64,000 nucleotides of DNA from Glandiceps talaboti (GCF_964340395.1 NC_135557.1:19274725-19338724), one strand, 5' to 3'; positions 50,401 to 63,000 are shown, numbered from the stretch's first letter. Program-made: numbers and translations. The notes: generated by a model from the letters alone, not told the origin.

Positions 50401-51832
50401 CAAATACTATAACTAGCTTACGGTGATCCTATATTTTTTCCTGTTTTTCATTACCCGACCTACCCAAATTTCAGCTGTAACATACACAAAAATTTCGCCC
50501 GTCCTTTAAATATTTTGCTGACAGCGCCCTCTCTGGCAAGAATAAGCAAATGTCTGGGGCGAGTTCGATTTTCACAATCATAATCATGATTTCGCGTGTG
50601 ATAAGTACCAATCACAATCATGATTGGTAATCACAGTAATCACATGCCCCAAACCATGATTGACGTAATTACAAATGGCGGACAAGGTAATTATATCATG
50701 AGGGGGTCGCGCGCGCGTGGCTGAATGCACAGGAGCGTGTAATATTTCATAGATTGTTGTTTTCTTATTGCTTAGAATGTCGTTTTCTTAGGAAAATATC
50801 GTATGAATCTTGCTGCTACAAATGTATCAATCTCTATACTACGAAGAAATATTAGTCTCTTCCCCTTACATGTAGGAATATATATTAATCAAAATGTTGT
50901 TATACTTAGTCTGTAGACCTGGAAAACAACAATCTATGAAATATTACACACCCCTGTGGCTGAAGGCAAGTTAGAAATTACGGAATACATGTGTAAATAA
51001 ATTGTGTCCGGTCATAGAATTGTAATTTGTTATCATTGTAATCACATTGGCGATGTAAAATCATTTAATTTATTCGAAATGTGTGAAACTTTTTAAACAC
51101 GATAAGTAATCATGATTGTGATTGAGCGTTTTGTTTACAACCTCGGTTATTCCAATACAAGTGACAATATCATTTATCATATTTTTCAGGTGGGCTCAAG
51201 ATAAAATCTATTGCTATGGTGATTTACTCCACGACGCACAAATGGCCGAAATCTACACAGATTCTAAATCATACGTAGATTTGAACTTAAAAGATGCACA
51301 TGACCCAGGTATGTAAATTACTTGTACAATGACTGCATGAATATTTATATTTTATTACAGGGAAGTTATTTAAACAAAAGTCGTGTAATAGTAATTTTCT
51401 TGATTATCCGGAAGTTACACATTATATTTAACCTCCACTACACAACTAGCCACGGTAAACCGAACTCTCGTTATTTAAGGAATTCAACGATGTTACTATA
51501 ACAACATATCAGTTGTGACGTCATCATTTGTGTAACCTTCTTTATCACAGAGGGTGTTTACAGTGCCTATGAAAGACTGGGAGACGATCCACTTGGTGAT
51601 GATTTAATGCCAGACTTTGTGGAGGAACATTACGAAGGACCAGGAGAAGAATTCGAAGATTGGGAACCCGCAGACTGGACAGATGAGTAAATTTGCAATA
51701 ACACTCTTTAGTTGTTTTTTGTTTCGTTTTTTTGTTTTTTTTGTTTTACTTTACTGAACGTTTCGAAATTAAGTTAAGTTTTAATCTCGGCCGAATATAA
51801 CTAAATTCGGTAAAGTACTTCGTTAAACACGA

Positions 51833-51887
<55 letters not shown>

Positions 51888-51916
51888 CGTGTTTGTTTTT
51901 TGTTTGCCTGCCTCTG

Positions 51917-52008
<92 letters not shown>

Positions 52009-52037
52009 CGTGTTTGTTTTTTGTTTGCCTGCCTCTG

Positions 52038-52080
<43 letters not shown>

Positions 52081-55000
52081 ATCTGTCTCTGTCTGTCTGT
52101 TCGTCTCTCCATTCGTCTGCTATACGTCTTATGATTAATATTTTGACATATTTTGTTTTAAATTAGTCCTGCCTTTCTAGACGACATCGTAGATGAAGAC
52201 TATCGTAAGTTTGCATCAGATTTACATGCACTATGGAAACAACTCGGTAGACAAATAAAAGAAGATGTTAAAAACAACCAAGATCAGTATTCATTGATTT
52301 ATGTCGACCAACCATTTATAGTACCTGGAGGTCGGTTTAGAGAATTTTACTATTGGTGAGTAATTTATAGTGCACAAATTGTTTTGCTTGGGTCAATTTA
52401 AAAGATGCCTGTGGTGGTAATGAAGGTGGTATTGTATAAGAAGTATAATGCTGTGTAGTGTAGTGTAGTACAGTGCAGTGTAGTGTAGTGTAGTGTAGTG
52501 TAGTGTAGTGTAGTGTAGTGTAGTCTAGTCTAGTCTAGTCTAGTCTAGTCTAGTCTAGTCTGGTCTAGTGTAGTGTAGTGTAATGTAGTGTAGTGTAGTG
52601 TAGCACAGTGTAGTGTAGTACAGTGTAGTGTAGTGTAGTACAGTGTAGTTTAGTCTAGTCTAGTCTAGTGTAGTATAGTGTAGTACAGTGTAGTGTAGTG
52701 TAGTGTAGTGTAGTGTAGTGTAGTGCAGTGTAGTACAGTGTAGTCTCGTCTAGTCTAGTCTAGTCTAGTCTAGTATAATATAGTCTAGGCTAGTGTAGTA
52801 TAGTGCAGTCTAGTGTAGACTAGTCTAGTCTAGTGTAGTATGGTCTAGTCTGTTGCTATGCATTGATATGTAGTCTAGTCTAGTCTAGTCTAGTCTAGTC
52901 TATTGCTGTTTAATATATAGTGCCATACAGTGATATATAATTTGTTATACTATACTATACTATACTATACTATACTATACTATACTATACTATACTATAC
53001 TATACTATACTATACTATACCATACTATACTATACTGTACTGTACTGTACCATACCGTGCTGTGACGTCATGCTCTGCTATGCTGTTATGCTACACCACA
53101 CAACACCATACCATACCATGCTACACTACACTAACTACACTACACTACACTACACTACACTACACTACACTACACTACACTACACTACACTGCACTGCAC
53201 TACGCTACGCTACACTACACTACACTACACTACACTACACACCACTACGTACACTACACTACACTACACTACGTACACTACACTACACTACACTACACTA
53301 CACACCACTACGTACACTGCACTACACTACACCATGCCACACCACACCACACCACACCACACCACACTACACTACATTACACCACAGTTTACTGTAGATT
53401 AGTGTTGTCGTTTTAAACCTTATATTGTTGTTCATATTGTACAAAATGTACATAAATCATAGTTATATTTGAATTCTTTAAAAAAAACTTCAACTTTTCC
53501 TTCTAAATCCAATCCTCCGTTTATTTCCAGGGATTCCTATTGGGTAATAAATGGGTTATTGATATCTGAGATGTACACCACAGTTAAAGGAATGTTGGAT
53601 AACTTTGTACAGTTTGTGAACGAGTAAGTGAATAATTATCATTTATCAAAAGTATCCAAAACGTTTTGAAAATTCACTACGTAATTCATCCTATAAGTTA
53701 AGTACAACATTCCAACAAACATATAACATGACACTGTAGTCTTCTCCTTGAGCAAAACAGTGAAGTCGAAAAGTCCTCTCTAGTATGTTCTGGATACCTT
53801 CTTGGTATATTGAAACATTTGTACCCCATACGACTTCATTGTATGCAAGAATGGTATATCAACACAACGTTCAGAATCCCTATTCTGCCCCCCTCCCCCG
53901 GGGGTACTCCACATTTTCAGACGGAGTTTCAAATTATATCCATGAATAATCCAGAAACAAACTAATTGTTAGATATTTCCAGTCACAAATCTAATCCATG
54001 AAGATGGTTTCCATATTCTCGATTCCATGATTAAGGAATTTTCACATGAATAGACGACCCGTGTTTAAGGATTTTACATGAAAAAGTGATCGGGGGGGGG
54101 GGGGGGCACATACCGGTATACATATTACTGTTGGAATACCCCCACACCACCCTGAGATTGTGCCTTCCTCGTCTTTATTCTAAATTGCAAGAGCTAATGA
54201 TGTTACAAGTCTCTGAGCCAACTTGGAAAGAATGTATGCAGAGGTCATTGCATATAGTGTAATGCTTGTTCGATGCGGTTATGAAAAGCACCTTATAAAA
54301 GCATATTGGTGGACATGTGTAGGTAGTGTAGTATGGAATTACATGATTAAGAAATGTTTGACATACAATGCCGACAAGAAGAAATGTGACAGATGGCCAC
54401 ATTCTGAAACGAAAATATTTGCATAGACCTACTATTGTCAGAAAGAAATTATTGGAACATACGAAAGTATTTGTGATGAAGGCTGTATATGTGATATTTC
54501 GTACTTATCAAAGTCTAAATAGTTTTCGTCACTGCATTTCGATTTTTAATCATAGGATTGGATTCGTACCAAATGGAGGTCGTATTTACTACACAAGACG
54601 TAGCCAGCCAGCTCTGTTGATTCCAATGGTCGGTCGGTATCTGGATGCCACCGATAACTTTGACTATGTGTCAACGATCTTGCCAGCTTTGGAGAAGGAA
54701 TATCAATTCTGGATGGATAACAGAACCGTGACTATAGATACACATACGCTGAACCAGTACAATGTATGGATGGGTATGCCAAGGTAGGGGACGTAGATGG
54801 GCCGGGTATGCCAAGATAAGGAGTGTAGATGGGTATGATGAGGTAAGGAGTGTAGATGGGTATGCCAGGGTAATTGACGTGGATGGATATGTCTAAGGTA
54901 AGGGTGTGGATGGGTATGCTGAGGTAAGGATGTGAATGGATATGTCTAAGGTAAGGATGCGGATGGGTATGCCGAGTTAAGGGGTGTGGATGGATATGTC

Positions 55001-58000
55001 TAAGGTAAGGAGTGTGGATGGATATGCTGAGACAAGAGGATGGGTATGCTACGGTAAGGGGTGTTGATGGGTATGATGAAGTAAGGGGTGTGAATAGGTA
55101 TGCCCCAATAAGTGATGTGGATGGCTATGTTGAGGTAAGGGTTATGGATGGGTATTTCTAGGTAAAGGGCATAGATTGGTATGCCAAATTGAGGGATAGT
55201 GGGTTGGCATGCTAATGGAAGGGATGAAGATGGGTATGGCAGGTATTAAGGGGTGTGGATGGGTATACCGAGGCAAGGGTTGCGGGTAGGTATGGTGAGG
55301 TAGGGTGTATTGATGGGTGTTGATGGGTATGCTGAGGTAATTTAGGGGTGTCGATGGATATGTGAAGGTAAGGAGATAGAATGGTTATGACAATGGTTAT
55401 GCTCATGTAACATTGTTGTCAATATCATGGTATATCGATCATCACTCAAGTTAAAATTACAAGTTCTCCAGAATTGTCATTTTATCAGTAGTGATAAAGT
55501 CACCAGTTAATGTATGCATAACGTTGTGTTTTTGTATTTGATAGACCTGAGTCATATAGAGAGGATATCGAGACAGCATCTGGAGTTACTGATCCAGGTA
55601 GGTGGACAGGAATAACACTTAAACATAGGATTTCATAGTAGTTGTAAGTAAGGCTGACAATGTATATATGAAATGAAGCATATGAGGCAATTGAGAAACA
55701 TATAGCTAACTGAATATATCATGAAAACTATTTTACTCTTTGACAAACGTAACAACAGAAGTCTCATTGGAATTTACAAGAATGTGAAGAAAAAACTTCC
55801 TATGAAAACACTTCTAGCTATCAGAACTAGATATGGTCCACATCAGATAACAATTGAGTATTTCTTTGTATTCATTTTGTATATTTCTGTCATATGTTTC
55901 TTTGAAAGTGTGGCTTATTTTTGTTAACCGGTGAAAATTCATTCATTCATTCATTCATTCATTCATTCATTCATTCATTCATTCATTCATTCATTCATTC
56001 ATTCATTCATTCGTTCGTTCGTTCGTTCGTTCGTTCGTTCGTTCATTCATTCATTCGTTCGTTCATTCATTCATTCATATTGTAGAGATTGATGGTTTAC
56101 TATACGAGTCGCATTTGAAACAATTGAACCCATATACAAAGAACACAAGTCTATTTCTCTATAACTCTGTTATTTCTACATGGGGTTACATTCTCCCAAG
56201 TGGTGCCCAGAGAGTAAATCGTCAATTTAAAATTCAATTTGTCTATTTTAATATGTCAACACTATTTTTTCAGATGAGAAAGCTAAACTCTATTCCCACA
56301 TTGCATCGGCTGCAGAGAGTGGTTGGGATTTCTCATCTCGATGGTTTGAAGGAAAAACTCTAGACACAATCCGAACAACTGATATTGTACCAGTTGATCT
56401 GAATAGTATGCTGTGTATGAGTGAACGAATTCTATCAGAGCTATTTGAAAGGGAAGGTAAACTAATCTCATATTTTTAAGTCATGCCCATGAAAATCTAT
56501 ATTAAAGGGGTAGTTTAGAACTGTTTTTGAGTGAAGAAAAATGTACGTAATGACCACACAAAATGTAAACTAATGTGACGTATAGGTAAATATGAGTGTA
56601 GACAGCATAATGAAGGTGCTTATAAAACGAAATGAAAATGTTTAGTAACCAAAATATCACGTTTCGAATTTTTGGTGACCAAAAATGTTTTATAATGTAA
56701 TGTTTATATTTTATCTGAATTTCTGGCGATTAACTAGTAATATTTTATTTATTGTTATTTTTGGGGGTCAAAATTGTTAATATATCAAGCATAGACATAA
56801 TGTCTTGCTGTTGTGTGTTTTTATTCAACCTAGGAGATACTGGTAAAGCTCAATATTATAGCGATGCTCTTGACAGAAGACGTGAAGCGTTAAAAAATGT
56901 GCTCTGGGACGAGACTAAAGGTGCCTGGTTCGACTACGACCTCACTACAAGCGCTTTGAGGACTGAGAATTTCTATTTAGCATCTGTTGCGCCATTATGG
57001 GCTGGTTGCTATGACAACAGTAGCAAAGAGCAGAAGATTCTAGACTATCTAAAGGTTATTATTTATTATATCTTTTCAGCACATTATTCGAGTATGATCG
57101 GCCATATTTATTATAATAATTCTATTATCAAAGTAGAATTTTGTTTCAGGACAAATTGCACTGTAAATCAAAGTTCTTGATTAAATTTCCCCGAACTTTG
57201 TTATATGCAACCTTGCTGCAGGTTTTTAGGGAAATTTAGGGGTCCAGAGTTTTTCAACAAATCAAAAATCTGTTATTTTCCCATAGAGTTAGCACATTCG
57301 GCGGCCATATTGGATTCTAAAATGGCTTTAGTTTTGACTACATTTGACATCTGTTTAAAATATTTGGATGATGCCCCGTGATTTTCTTCCTTGATTTTAA
57401 CTTAGGTTATCTTGTGCAAAATAACAGTAAAAGTTTGAAGAGTTTATTTGCGAAGTACATTTTCACGTTATTAAACAAAATATTTAACAACATTTTTTAG
57501 GACGAAGACGTTCTGAACTATTACTGTGGTGTCCCAACATCGACGACAGAGAGCGGTGAACAATGGGACTATCCCAATGCCTGGCCGCCATTACAAGAAA
57601 TGATCATCACAGGACTGGCCCAGTCATCACTCCCAGAAGCCAAAGAACTGGCATTAACACTGGCACAAAGCTGGACATACTGTAACTGGAAAACATATGA
57701 AGACTCGGAAAATGATTATATGTATGAAAAGGTAAGCATCAACATACGGGTATCTCAAAGCATCAACATACGGGTATCTCACAGTAAATTGACACCTACG
57801 AATTTCAGCCTTTGGGTCTTTCTCAGTCAACTGAGGAAATTTTTGTCCACTTAAAAATACAAGTGCCATGTTGTGGGCCAAGAGAGGCTCAAGTTGTAAG
57901 TGACGACAAGACCTAGCTACTTTCCATCGATTATTGGATGTAGACACCACATTATTTGGAAGATTTTAGTAGGAATAACAGTTTCATAACTTTTGTTTTA

Positions 58001-58882
58001 ACGATTGTATTTACCCGGGTATTTTATGACTTTTTTATGATTTCATTAAGTTACCATAGTCGTCAGAAGAACACTAGCAACAATAAGAATATAAACACGA
58101 CATGAGCAACAACAACAACAACAACAGCAACAACAACAACAACAATAGCAGCAACAACATCGATGACGACGACGACGTCCTTTCGAAATCGTTTATATTG
58201 CTTTTACTTTTCATATTATTAACTGATGATTATAGAGTTTATTAGCTTGCATGATAGTAATTTTGTCATTTTTCTTTTCAACTTCAGTATGATGTAAACA
58301 ATGGCGCCCCCGGTGGCGGTGGTGAATATGATGTACAGGTACGAGATTTTACGTCCGTCTATAAAAGAATCCAGCGAAATTCATCATCCTTGTTTCATAG
58401 TATAAATGAAGGTTATTTTATCTCAAGTACTCGTCCTTAACCACGTGATGTCATTAACACCAGGCGAACACATTCAGTCCACTGAAGAAGTCAATCTAGT
58501 GTAGACTAAAATGTTGGGCAAACTAACTTTTCCTGCTAAATGAAATAACCTTTATTTATATCTGTAAATATTATTCTGCATAAAAAGCAATGACATCAGT
58601 GTGAGAATTTACTTAGAATAATTATTTTCTGTGAGATATGCCCCACAGCTATCATTATAGCTATACTGCAAAATACATGTTTTTCACCTTTATTATTGTA
58701 ATGTGTTCCCATTTTCTCTCTGTCAGCTTGGATTTGGTTGGACAAATGGCGTCCTCATACAACTGCTGAAAGAGTATGGAGATGTACTTGAGGCTAAACC
58801 AGTTACAGGCGTCGCTACCATGACAACAACTTCTATTTTGGTCTTTCTGCTGTCTACCCTAACACTATTGTTTTATGTTTAA
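45335..58882 (+). CDS. TREH: Trehalase (GH37), twelve exons, secreted/GPI form
   Basis: It hydrolyses trehalose to two glucose units outside the cell. Exons: 45335-45435, 51190-51308, 51551-51686, 52167-52355, 53531-53623, 54556-54783, 55545-55597, 56274-56456, 56834-57054, 57501-57731, 58288-58338, 58727-58882. All have GT/AG borders and matching phases; 1761 bases, 586 aa. Residues 1-23 form a signal peptide. GH37 marks: [15 protein letters not shown] at 30-44; signature [15 protein letters not shown] at 172-186; [24 protein letters not shown] with the expected catalytic acid D325; signature [10 protein letters not shown] at 462-471; PGGGGEY with the expected base E531; then GFGWTNGV. The C terminus is hydrophobic (about [17 protein letters not shown]), which suits a GPI-anchor signal as in animal trehalases. 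AATAAA lies at 58971-58976. The donor of exon 9 (AAG|GTTATT) is weak. An alternative first exon is at 50006. Confidence 0.96.
45661..46005 (+). other. Trehalase intron 1, no element recognised
   Basis: AT-rich intron sequence between the exon-1 duplication and the LINE fragment. Confidence 0.5.
46011..46725 (-). mobile_element. 3' end of a non-LTR retrotransposon (LINE), truncated
   Basis: On the minus strand the frame reads the C-terminal part of a reverse-transcriptase polyprotein: [58 protein letters not shown], then [10 protein letters not shown]. These are typical of CR1/Rex/L2-like elements. After the stop at 46136 comes a short 3' UTR ending ATGACAATAAAG and an (ATT)n tail at 46011-46068. 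The 5' part with the catalytic RT motifs is missing, so this is a dead 5'-truncated insertion in trehalase intron 1. Confidence 0.88.
47191..47291. repeat. 101-bp inverted-repeat element
   Basis: TAGTCCTGCTTGCA at 47191-47204 is repeated inverted as TGCAAGCAGGACTA at 47278-47291. It could be a tiny MITE. Confidence 0.75.
47356..47418. repeat. (GA)n microsatellite
   Basis: Pure GA dinucleotide inside trehalase intron 1, followed by poly-C tracts at 47484-47492 and 47546-47556. Confidence 0.95.
48700..49060. repeat. Diverged tandem repeat with TTTTGGCCTCA and TTATGCAAATAAATTTT words
   Basis: The ordered words 'gttttggcctca', 'aagtaaaaatct', 'tgttatgcaaat' and 'ttctgctctgtaaaaa' recur about four times with a unit of roughly 110-120 bases. 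Open frames across it are not genes. Confidence 0.75.
50006..50382 (+). CDS. TREH: Candidate alternative first exon of trehalase (type II membrane anchor)
   Basis: This 125-codon frame ends CAT CG before GTAACT, two bases over. That is exactly the phase needed to join exon 2 at 51190 and give [16 protein letters not shown], parallel to [15 protein letters not shown] from exon 1; the cysteine is conserved. About residues 53-73 ([20 protein letters not shown]) form one hydrophobic span after a basic stretch, so the product would be anchored N-in with the enzyme outside. The start could be 50006 or the internal ATG at 50144, just before the anchor. It lies 0.8 kb upstream of exon 2. Transcript evidence is needed; the phase, the Cys match and the anchor together make chance unlikely. 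Confidence 0.68.
50735..50956. mobile_element. MITE-like element E, complete copy 2
   Basis: The terminal inverted repeats are GTGTAATATTTCATAGATTG and its inverse CAATCTATGAAATATTACAC. The interior matches 24834-25020 inverted. It lies between the alternative first exon and exon 2 of trehalase. Confidence 0.88.
51832..52110. repeat. (GTCT)n arrays with a higher-order unit
   Basis: Three (GTCT)n blocks are separated by two nearly identical 'ccgtgtttgttttttgtttg' plus 'cctgcctctgt' spacers at about 51886 and 52008, so the whole block plus spacer was duplicated. It lies in trehalase intron 3. Confidence 0.95.
52446..53395. repeat. Complementary pentanucleotide arrays (TAGTG)n/(TAGTC)n and (CACTA)n/(TATAC)n
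   Basis: 52446-52910 is made of TAGTG, TAGTC and TAGTA pentamers. 52949-53035 is (CTATA)n. 53105-53395 is CACTA, with CCACA variants at the end. The right part is the reverse complement of the left unit, so the single strand could fold into a hairpin several hundred bases long. It fills most of trehalase intron 4. Confidence 0.95.
53640..54545 (+). other. Trehalase intron 5, nothing else recognised
   Basis: It contains a poly-G run at 54092-54106 and no supported exon. The open frame at 54223-54426 has no matching splice phase or family marks. Confidence 0.5.
54762..55400. repeat. Minisatellite derived from the trehalase exon 6 end and its donor
   Basis: The unit is close to GTGGATGGGTATGCCAAGGT plus AAGGG, about 26 bases and twenty or so copies with drift. 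It begins within the last exon-6 codons (GTATGGATGGGTATGCCAAG, then GTAGGG), so exon end and donor look like the founding unit. Confidence 0.88.
55932..56079. repeat. (ATTC)n / (GTTC)n microsatellite
   Basis: ATTC tetramers switch to GTTC and back to ATTC. It lies in trehalase intron 7. Confidence 0.95.
58090..58175. repeat. (CAA)n with CAG interruptions, then (GAC)n
   Basis: AACAACAACAGC triplet repeat followed by GACGACGACGAC. It lies in trehalase intron 10 and is not coding. Confidence 0.85.
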
Positions 58883-58970
58883 TCAAGCATTTGCACAATT
58901 GAATTAGCATTAGTTACCATGGCAATGACATTTTATGCAAAATTCCAAGATGGTGACCACAAAGAAAACC

Positions 58971-58976
58971 AATAAA
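58971..58976 (+). terminator. TREH: Poly(A) signal of trehalase
   Basis: AATAAA lies 89 bases after the TAA stop at 58880-58882, a normal distance for a short 3' UTR. Confidence 0.6.
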
Positions 58977-59835
58977 TACCCCAATACCAGTAGAGCTATT
59001 TGTGCCAAGTTTGAATAATTCACTGCTTTAACCGGATTGTTTTAACTTAATAAGTAATCCTATATTTGTATATTTGGATCATGATTCGGCCACAATTATA
59101 ACACACTTTGGTCAATATTCACAGAACATCGTGATTTTAGTTACTATGGCAACTGATAGTCATGAAATGATTACTTTTTTGAACTAACATAACAAATTAC
59201 CCTAGATAAGCTGGTTGTATAAAGGAGAATAAGGTGGAATCAGCGTTGATGTATTGTATTCATCCCCATTCATTACCTTTCACTTTGTAGGACCTGTATC
59301 ACGTGTTCAAAATGGCGCCAATTTGTGTACATTCAAATCTTGATATGACAGTAGAGCTTAACAGTGATACGTTATACAAATCACTGCATGGTATTCCTTT
59401 CATTTCTGGTTGCCAAGGTGATTGATGTAATCTCTCATGTGAGTCCAAATCAGTGTACCCATGTGCTTTGTATGTAAATATTCAAAAGTACGTCACTTAC
59501 TCTGCATTGAATGTACAATCAGCAGAAAAAAATGTTATGTTGTTTAAAGACGTTGCAAACGTTATTTACATTAAATTCCTCACAAGGTACAACTTAATCT
59601 CTGACTCGATGTTAGATGGATAATTTTGGATAATTTTCGAGCTTATAATATATAAAGTTTGTTGACATGGCTGTGAAAATGTGTCTATTTGTCAGAAACA
59701 AGCTATATATGGCGCCATCAACGGTGCATCTAAAGACTCACTCACATACACACGCACTCTCAAACACACACTCTACATTGTTTAGAGAATGTATAAATGT
59801 GTTTTGATATATACCTGCAGTAGCGTCTATAGAGA
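58977..59835. other. 3' flank of trehalase; no gene recognised
   Basis: No supported gene or repeat family. Confidence 0.5.
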
Positions 59836-59837
59836 AA

Positions 59838-59845
59838 GGGCGAGA

Positions 59846-59903
<58 letters not shown>

Positions 59904-60020
59904 CACACGTACGTACGTAAATGCATACATACATACATACATACATACATACATACATACATACATACATACATACACACATACATACATATTACATACA
60001 TACATATATACATACATACA
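59838..60020. repeat. (GA)n then (CATA)n microsatellite
   Basis: GA dinucleotides (59838-59900), a short ACGT block, then CATA tetramers to about 60020. Confidence 0.95.
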
Positions 60021-60024
60021 TGTG

Positions 60025-63000
60025 TTTACAAACACTATTATTACCAATAGCCTGGTGCTCTGTTGAAACTTATTCTCATGAGCAAATAGCGGGCGCCCAT
60101 TAGGCAAAAAACAACACTATACACACAGCTAACTGCAGTGTCAATTACGTCAATGATTATTTTGTTCTACTCGTAAAAAACAGTTTTACAAAATGTTGTC
60201 ATCAAGTGAAGGTGAACAGTAGAATTAACTCGCAATGAACTAGAAAATTCAATTTCTCCTTAAGCTTACCCCCATCCTCCAACTTTTTGTAGAAATTAGA
60301 CGCTGACAAGGAGCTGACAATATTCATGAAGTGTGTGGTTGGACATTACTTACTACAGTATTTGATATACATGGGGGGGGGGGGTATTAAACACATCTAC
60401 GATAAACAGTGTAATAATTATGTCATTTCCTAGTTTCTAATTAACTGACGTTCAACTTCAGCTGCTGACAGTCTCTTGATACCTGTGTCTGACTCTGTCC
60501 CTTGACCTCTAGGTCATCTATTTCATGATGGCGTCACTGTCTTGAACATCATGGGAAAGGAAGCACTTAAAGTTATTCGGACCGCGCGAGTTTTTATTTT
60601 TATATTTCATCATCGACTTTTAATTAAAATTTTCTGACTCTTGTTTTATAATTTTCTGATATCTCGACATTTCCAAAAGGCCAAACGCAATGTTTGCTAG
60701 GAGAACTAAAGTGGGACACTAAAGTTTCATAGAAAACCCTATCATATGATGTAAATTGTTTCATTGACATTGGCATAATTACATTTACATACTTCGTGTT
60801 TAGAATCGATATATTTATAATCAGACTGTGTAAATCAATAGAACAAATACACCTAAGTGTAATTAATTGCTTAGTGGTCTTAGAAGTCCCTCGATGAACT
60901 AAAAATTGTATGCATGATTTAAAGATAGCGTTTTCGCTTCCGATTCTTAAGTACACACAGTACTCTGGTGACGTCACTATTGAACGCTGAGGGCATCTTA
61001 GTGACGTAATACATATTATTGATATCAAAGCAAAGCGGTGTTCGTGTCAATTTCGGCAGCTATATAGATTTGATAATTTGCACGGTCAATATCCATTCAA
61101 CAATACCCGATTTGCTAAAAATATCTTATAATCAATATTGCAGGATTTGAATAGTTTGTTTTGTTGATTAGGAAGCTAGCACTGTATCCGGTGTTTGGTT
61201 TGAAAAGTATCAATGCCGAGAGTGAAATGAGTATTTTATTGTTAGATATTTGATTCGACACTAATTGAACGATAGATATGTTAGGAAGTTAGAGACGCAT
61301 ACTCTTAGTTCATGATTATTTTACACTAATTTTGACGACAGTGAAGACTCGCGCGTTTTTTGGAATAGACATTTCAGAAGGATAATCAAACAGACAAAGG
61401 ATTTGTTCACTACGAAAAATATGAAACTACAGACACTGCATGTCTTCGTTATTATCTGTACATCTCATTATTTTTATTCCGTAATTTTGACTTCATTATT
61501 TTTATTCCGTAATTTTGACTTCATTCTTTAAATGAAGACAGTTTCTGTGATACCTTTCCAAAATAAAGTTGAAATCTCGAAAAATGTTAGGGAAAACCAC
61601 GAACTTTCTTCAAATTATTTTGGCGGGAAGAAATATTGGAATGATGTATAGAATCAAGGTAAAATGTGCCAGGGCAGTTCAAAGAGTTTCTTTCCGAGAC
61701 CGATTCTACATTAAGCAGCCTTGTTGTTCTTGACTAAATAATTATAAACGGAAGTTGTATTTCAGCGTTACTATTCCTAATTGAGAGACCGATTCGTAAA
61801 AGGGCTGTCCTTGAATCTGTCACAATAATCACTATGAATAGCAATTTTGAAAAACTGCTAAGACGTTAGTCCTTAAAAAATATATAGAATTACGCTGATT
61901 GTGTAGTTGTGAAAAATAAATGTTTAGTTGGTTAAATTTGTTCACATGACGTCAGTGACTGGAAGAAATAAAAATGATGTAGGGAAGACTTTTTGGCAAC
62001 GAGCCAATCTGATATCACTGACAAGGAGAAACGACGAAGAGGAGTTTTTGGCATCAAGCCAACGCAATCCGATGTAATACATGGAAGCTTTGGCAATGAC
62101 TCAATTAATTCATTAGGTAGTCCTATGATTAGATAGTGATTATCAGCTCTATTTATAGTACATGGTCTAGTTTTACATTTAATGAAGTTATATCATATCT
62201 GCGTGATGTTACTGAATGAATGATCACTTACGCTTGTCCGACTTTTTATACGGGTGATGTTGGAGGTCACACACTCATGCATAGACGTCAGTACAGACTG
62301 TACTTTGATTAAAACGGACCAGACTCGATATTTTTTTATTTAATTTATGACTACTGAAAAGAGCGATTTTACTTTCCCATGTCTTTCTCTTGACTGGGTA
62401 ACACCTAAACGTATTACACCAAGTTGGGATTGCCGACGTGTAGAGGACAGCACTAGTAAGGGTGAAAATTTGTTTTTGACTTTTCTTGGAATATTCTAAT
62501 AGACGGGGTGCAGCCAGTGCAATTTGTGAGATTGTTCAAGTTACAGTACGTATAGAAAAATCATACTTATACGAACTGTATTTATTTTAACAGATATACA
62601 TATAACATGAAGTGTGTGAATTTGTCTGGTTGAAGGGCCACAAGCTAAATTATACGTTTTCAGGTGTAATTTGTGTTGAATATTCAAAAGATGCCAGTAC
62701 TCGCAGTATTCTGCTTTATACTGAATCATAGTTACAGTCACTTGCAATTAACCGAACTCAAACCTGGTACGAAGGTATACATTGGCCTTATAACAGATCG
62801 GATTTTGTAATTTATTACAGCACCGACGAAATCCCTATTATCAATCAAATGTTCTAACAACACAAACTCACAATATCAATGTCATAATACAGTATAATAT
62901 CGACATTTACATTACACAATAACAGTTTAATCAAAATTCTATGTAAGTATTTTCACTTGACGAGCAAAATTTATAAATTCAACTTGAACTACTGTAGTAT

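Noticed and set aside
53070-53402. Tyr-Thr-Thr-Leu-His proteins at 52930-53402
   Set aside because: Produced by the pentanucleotide arrays in trehalase intron 4.
54223-54426. 67-codon frame in trehalase intron 5 as an extra exon
   Set aside because: Exons 5 and 6 join in phase without it and no GH37 sequence is missing there.
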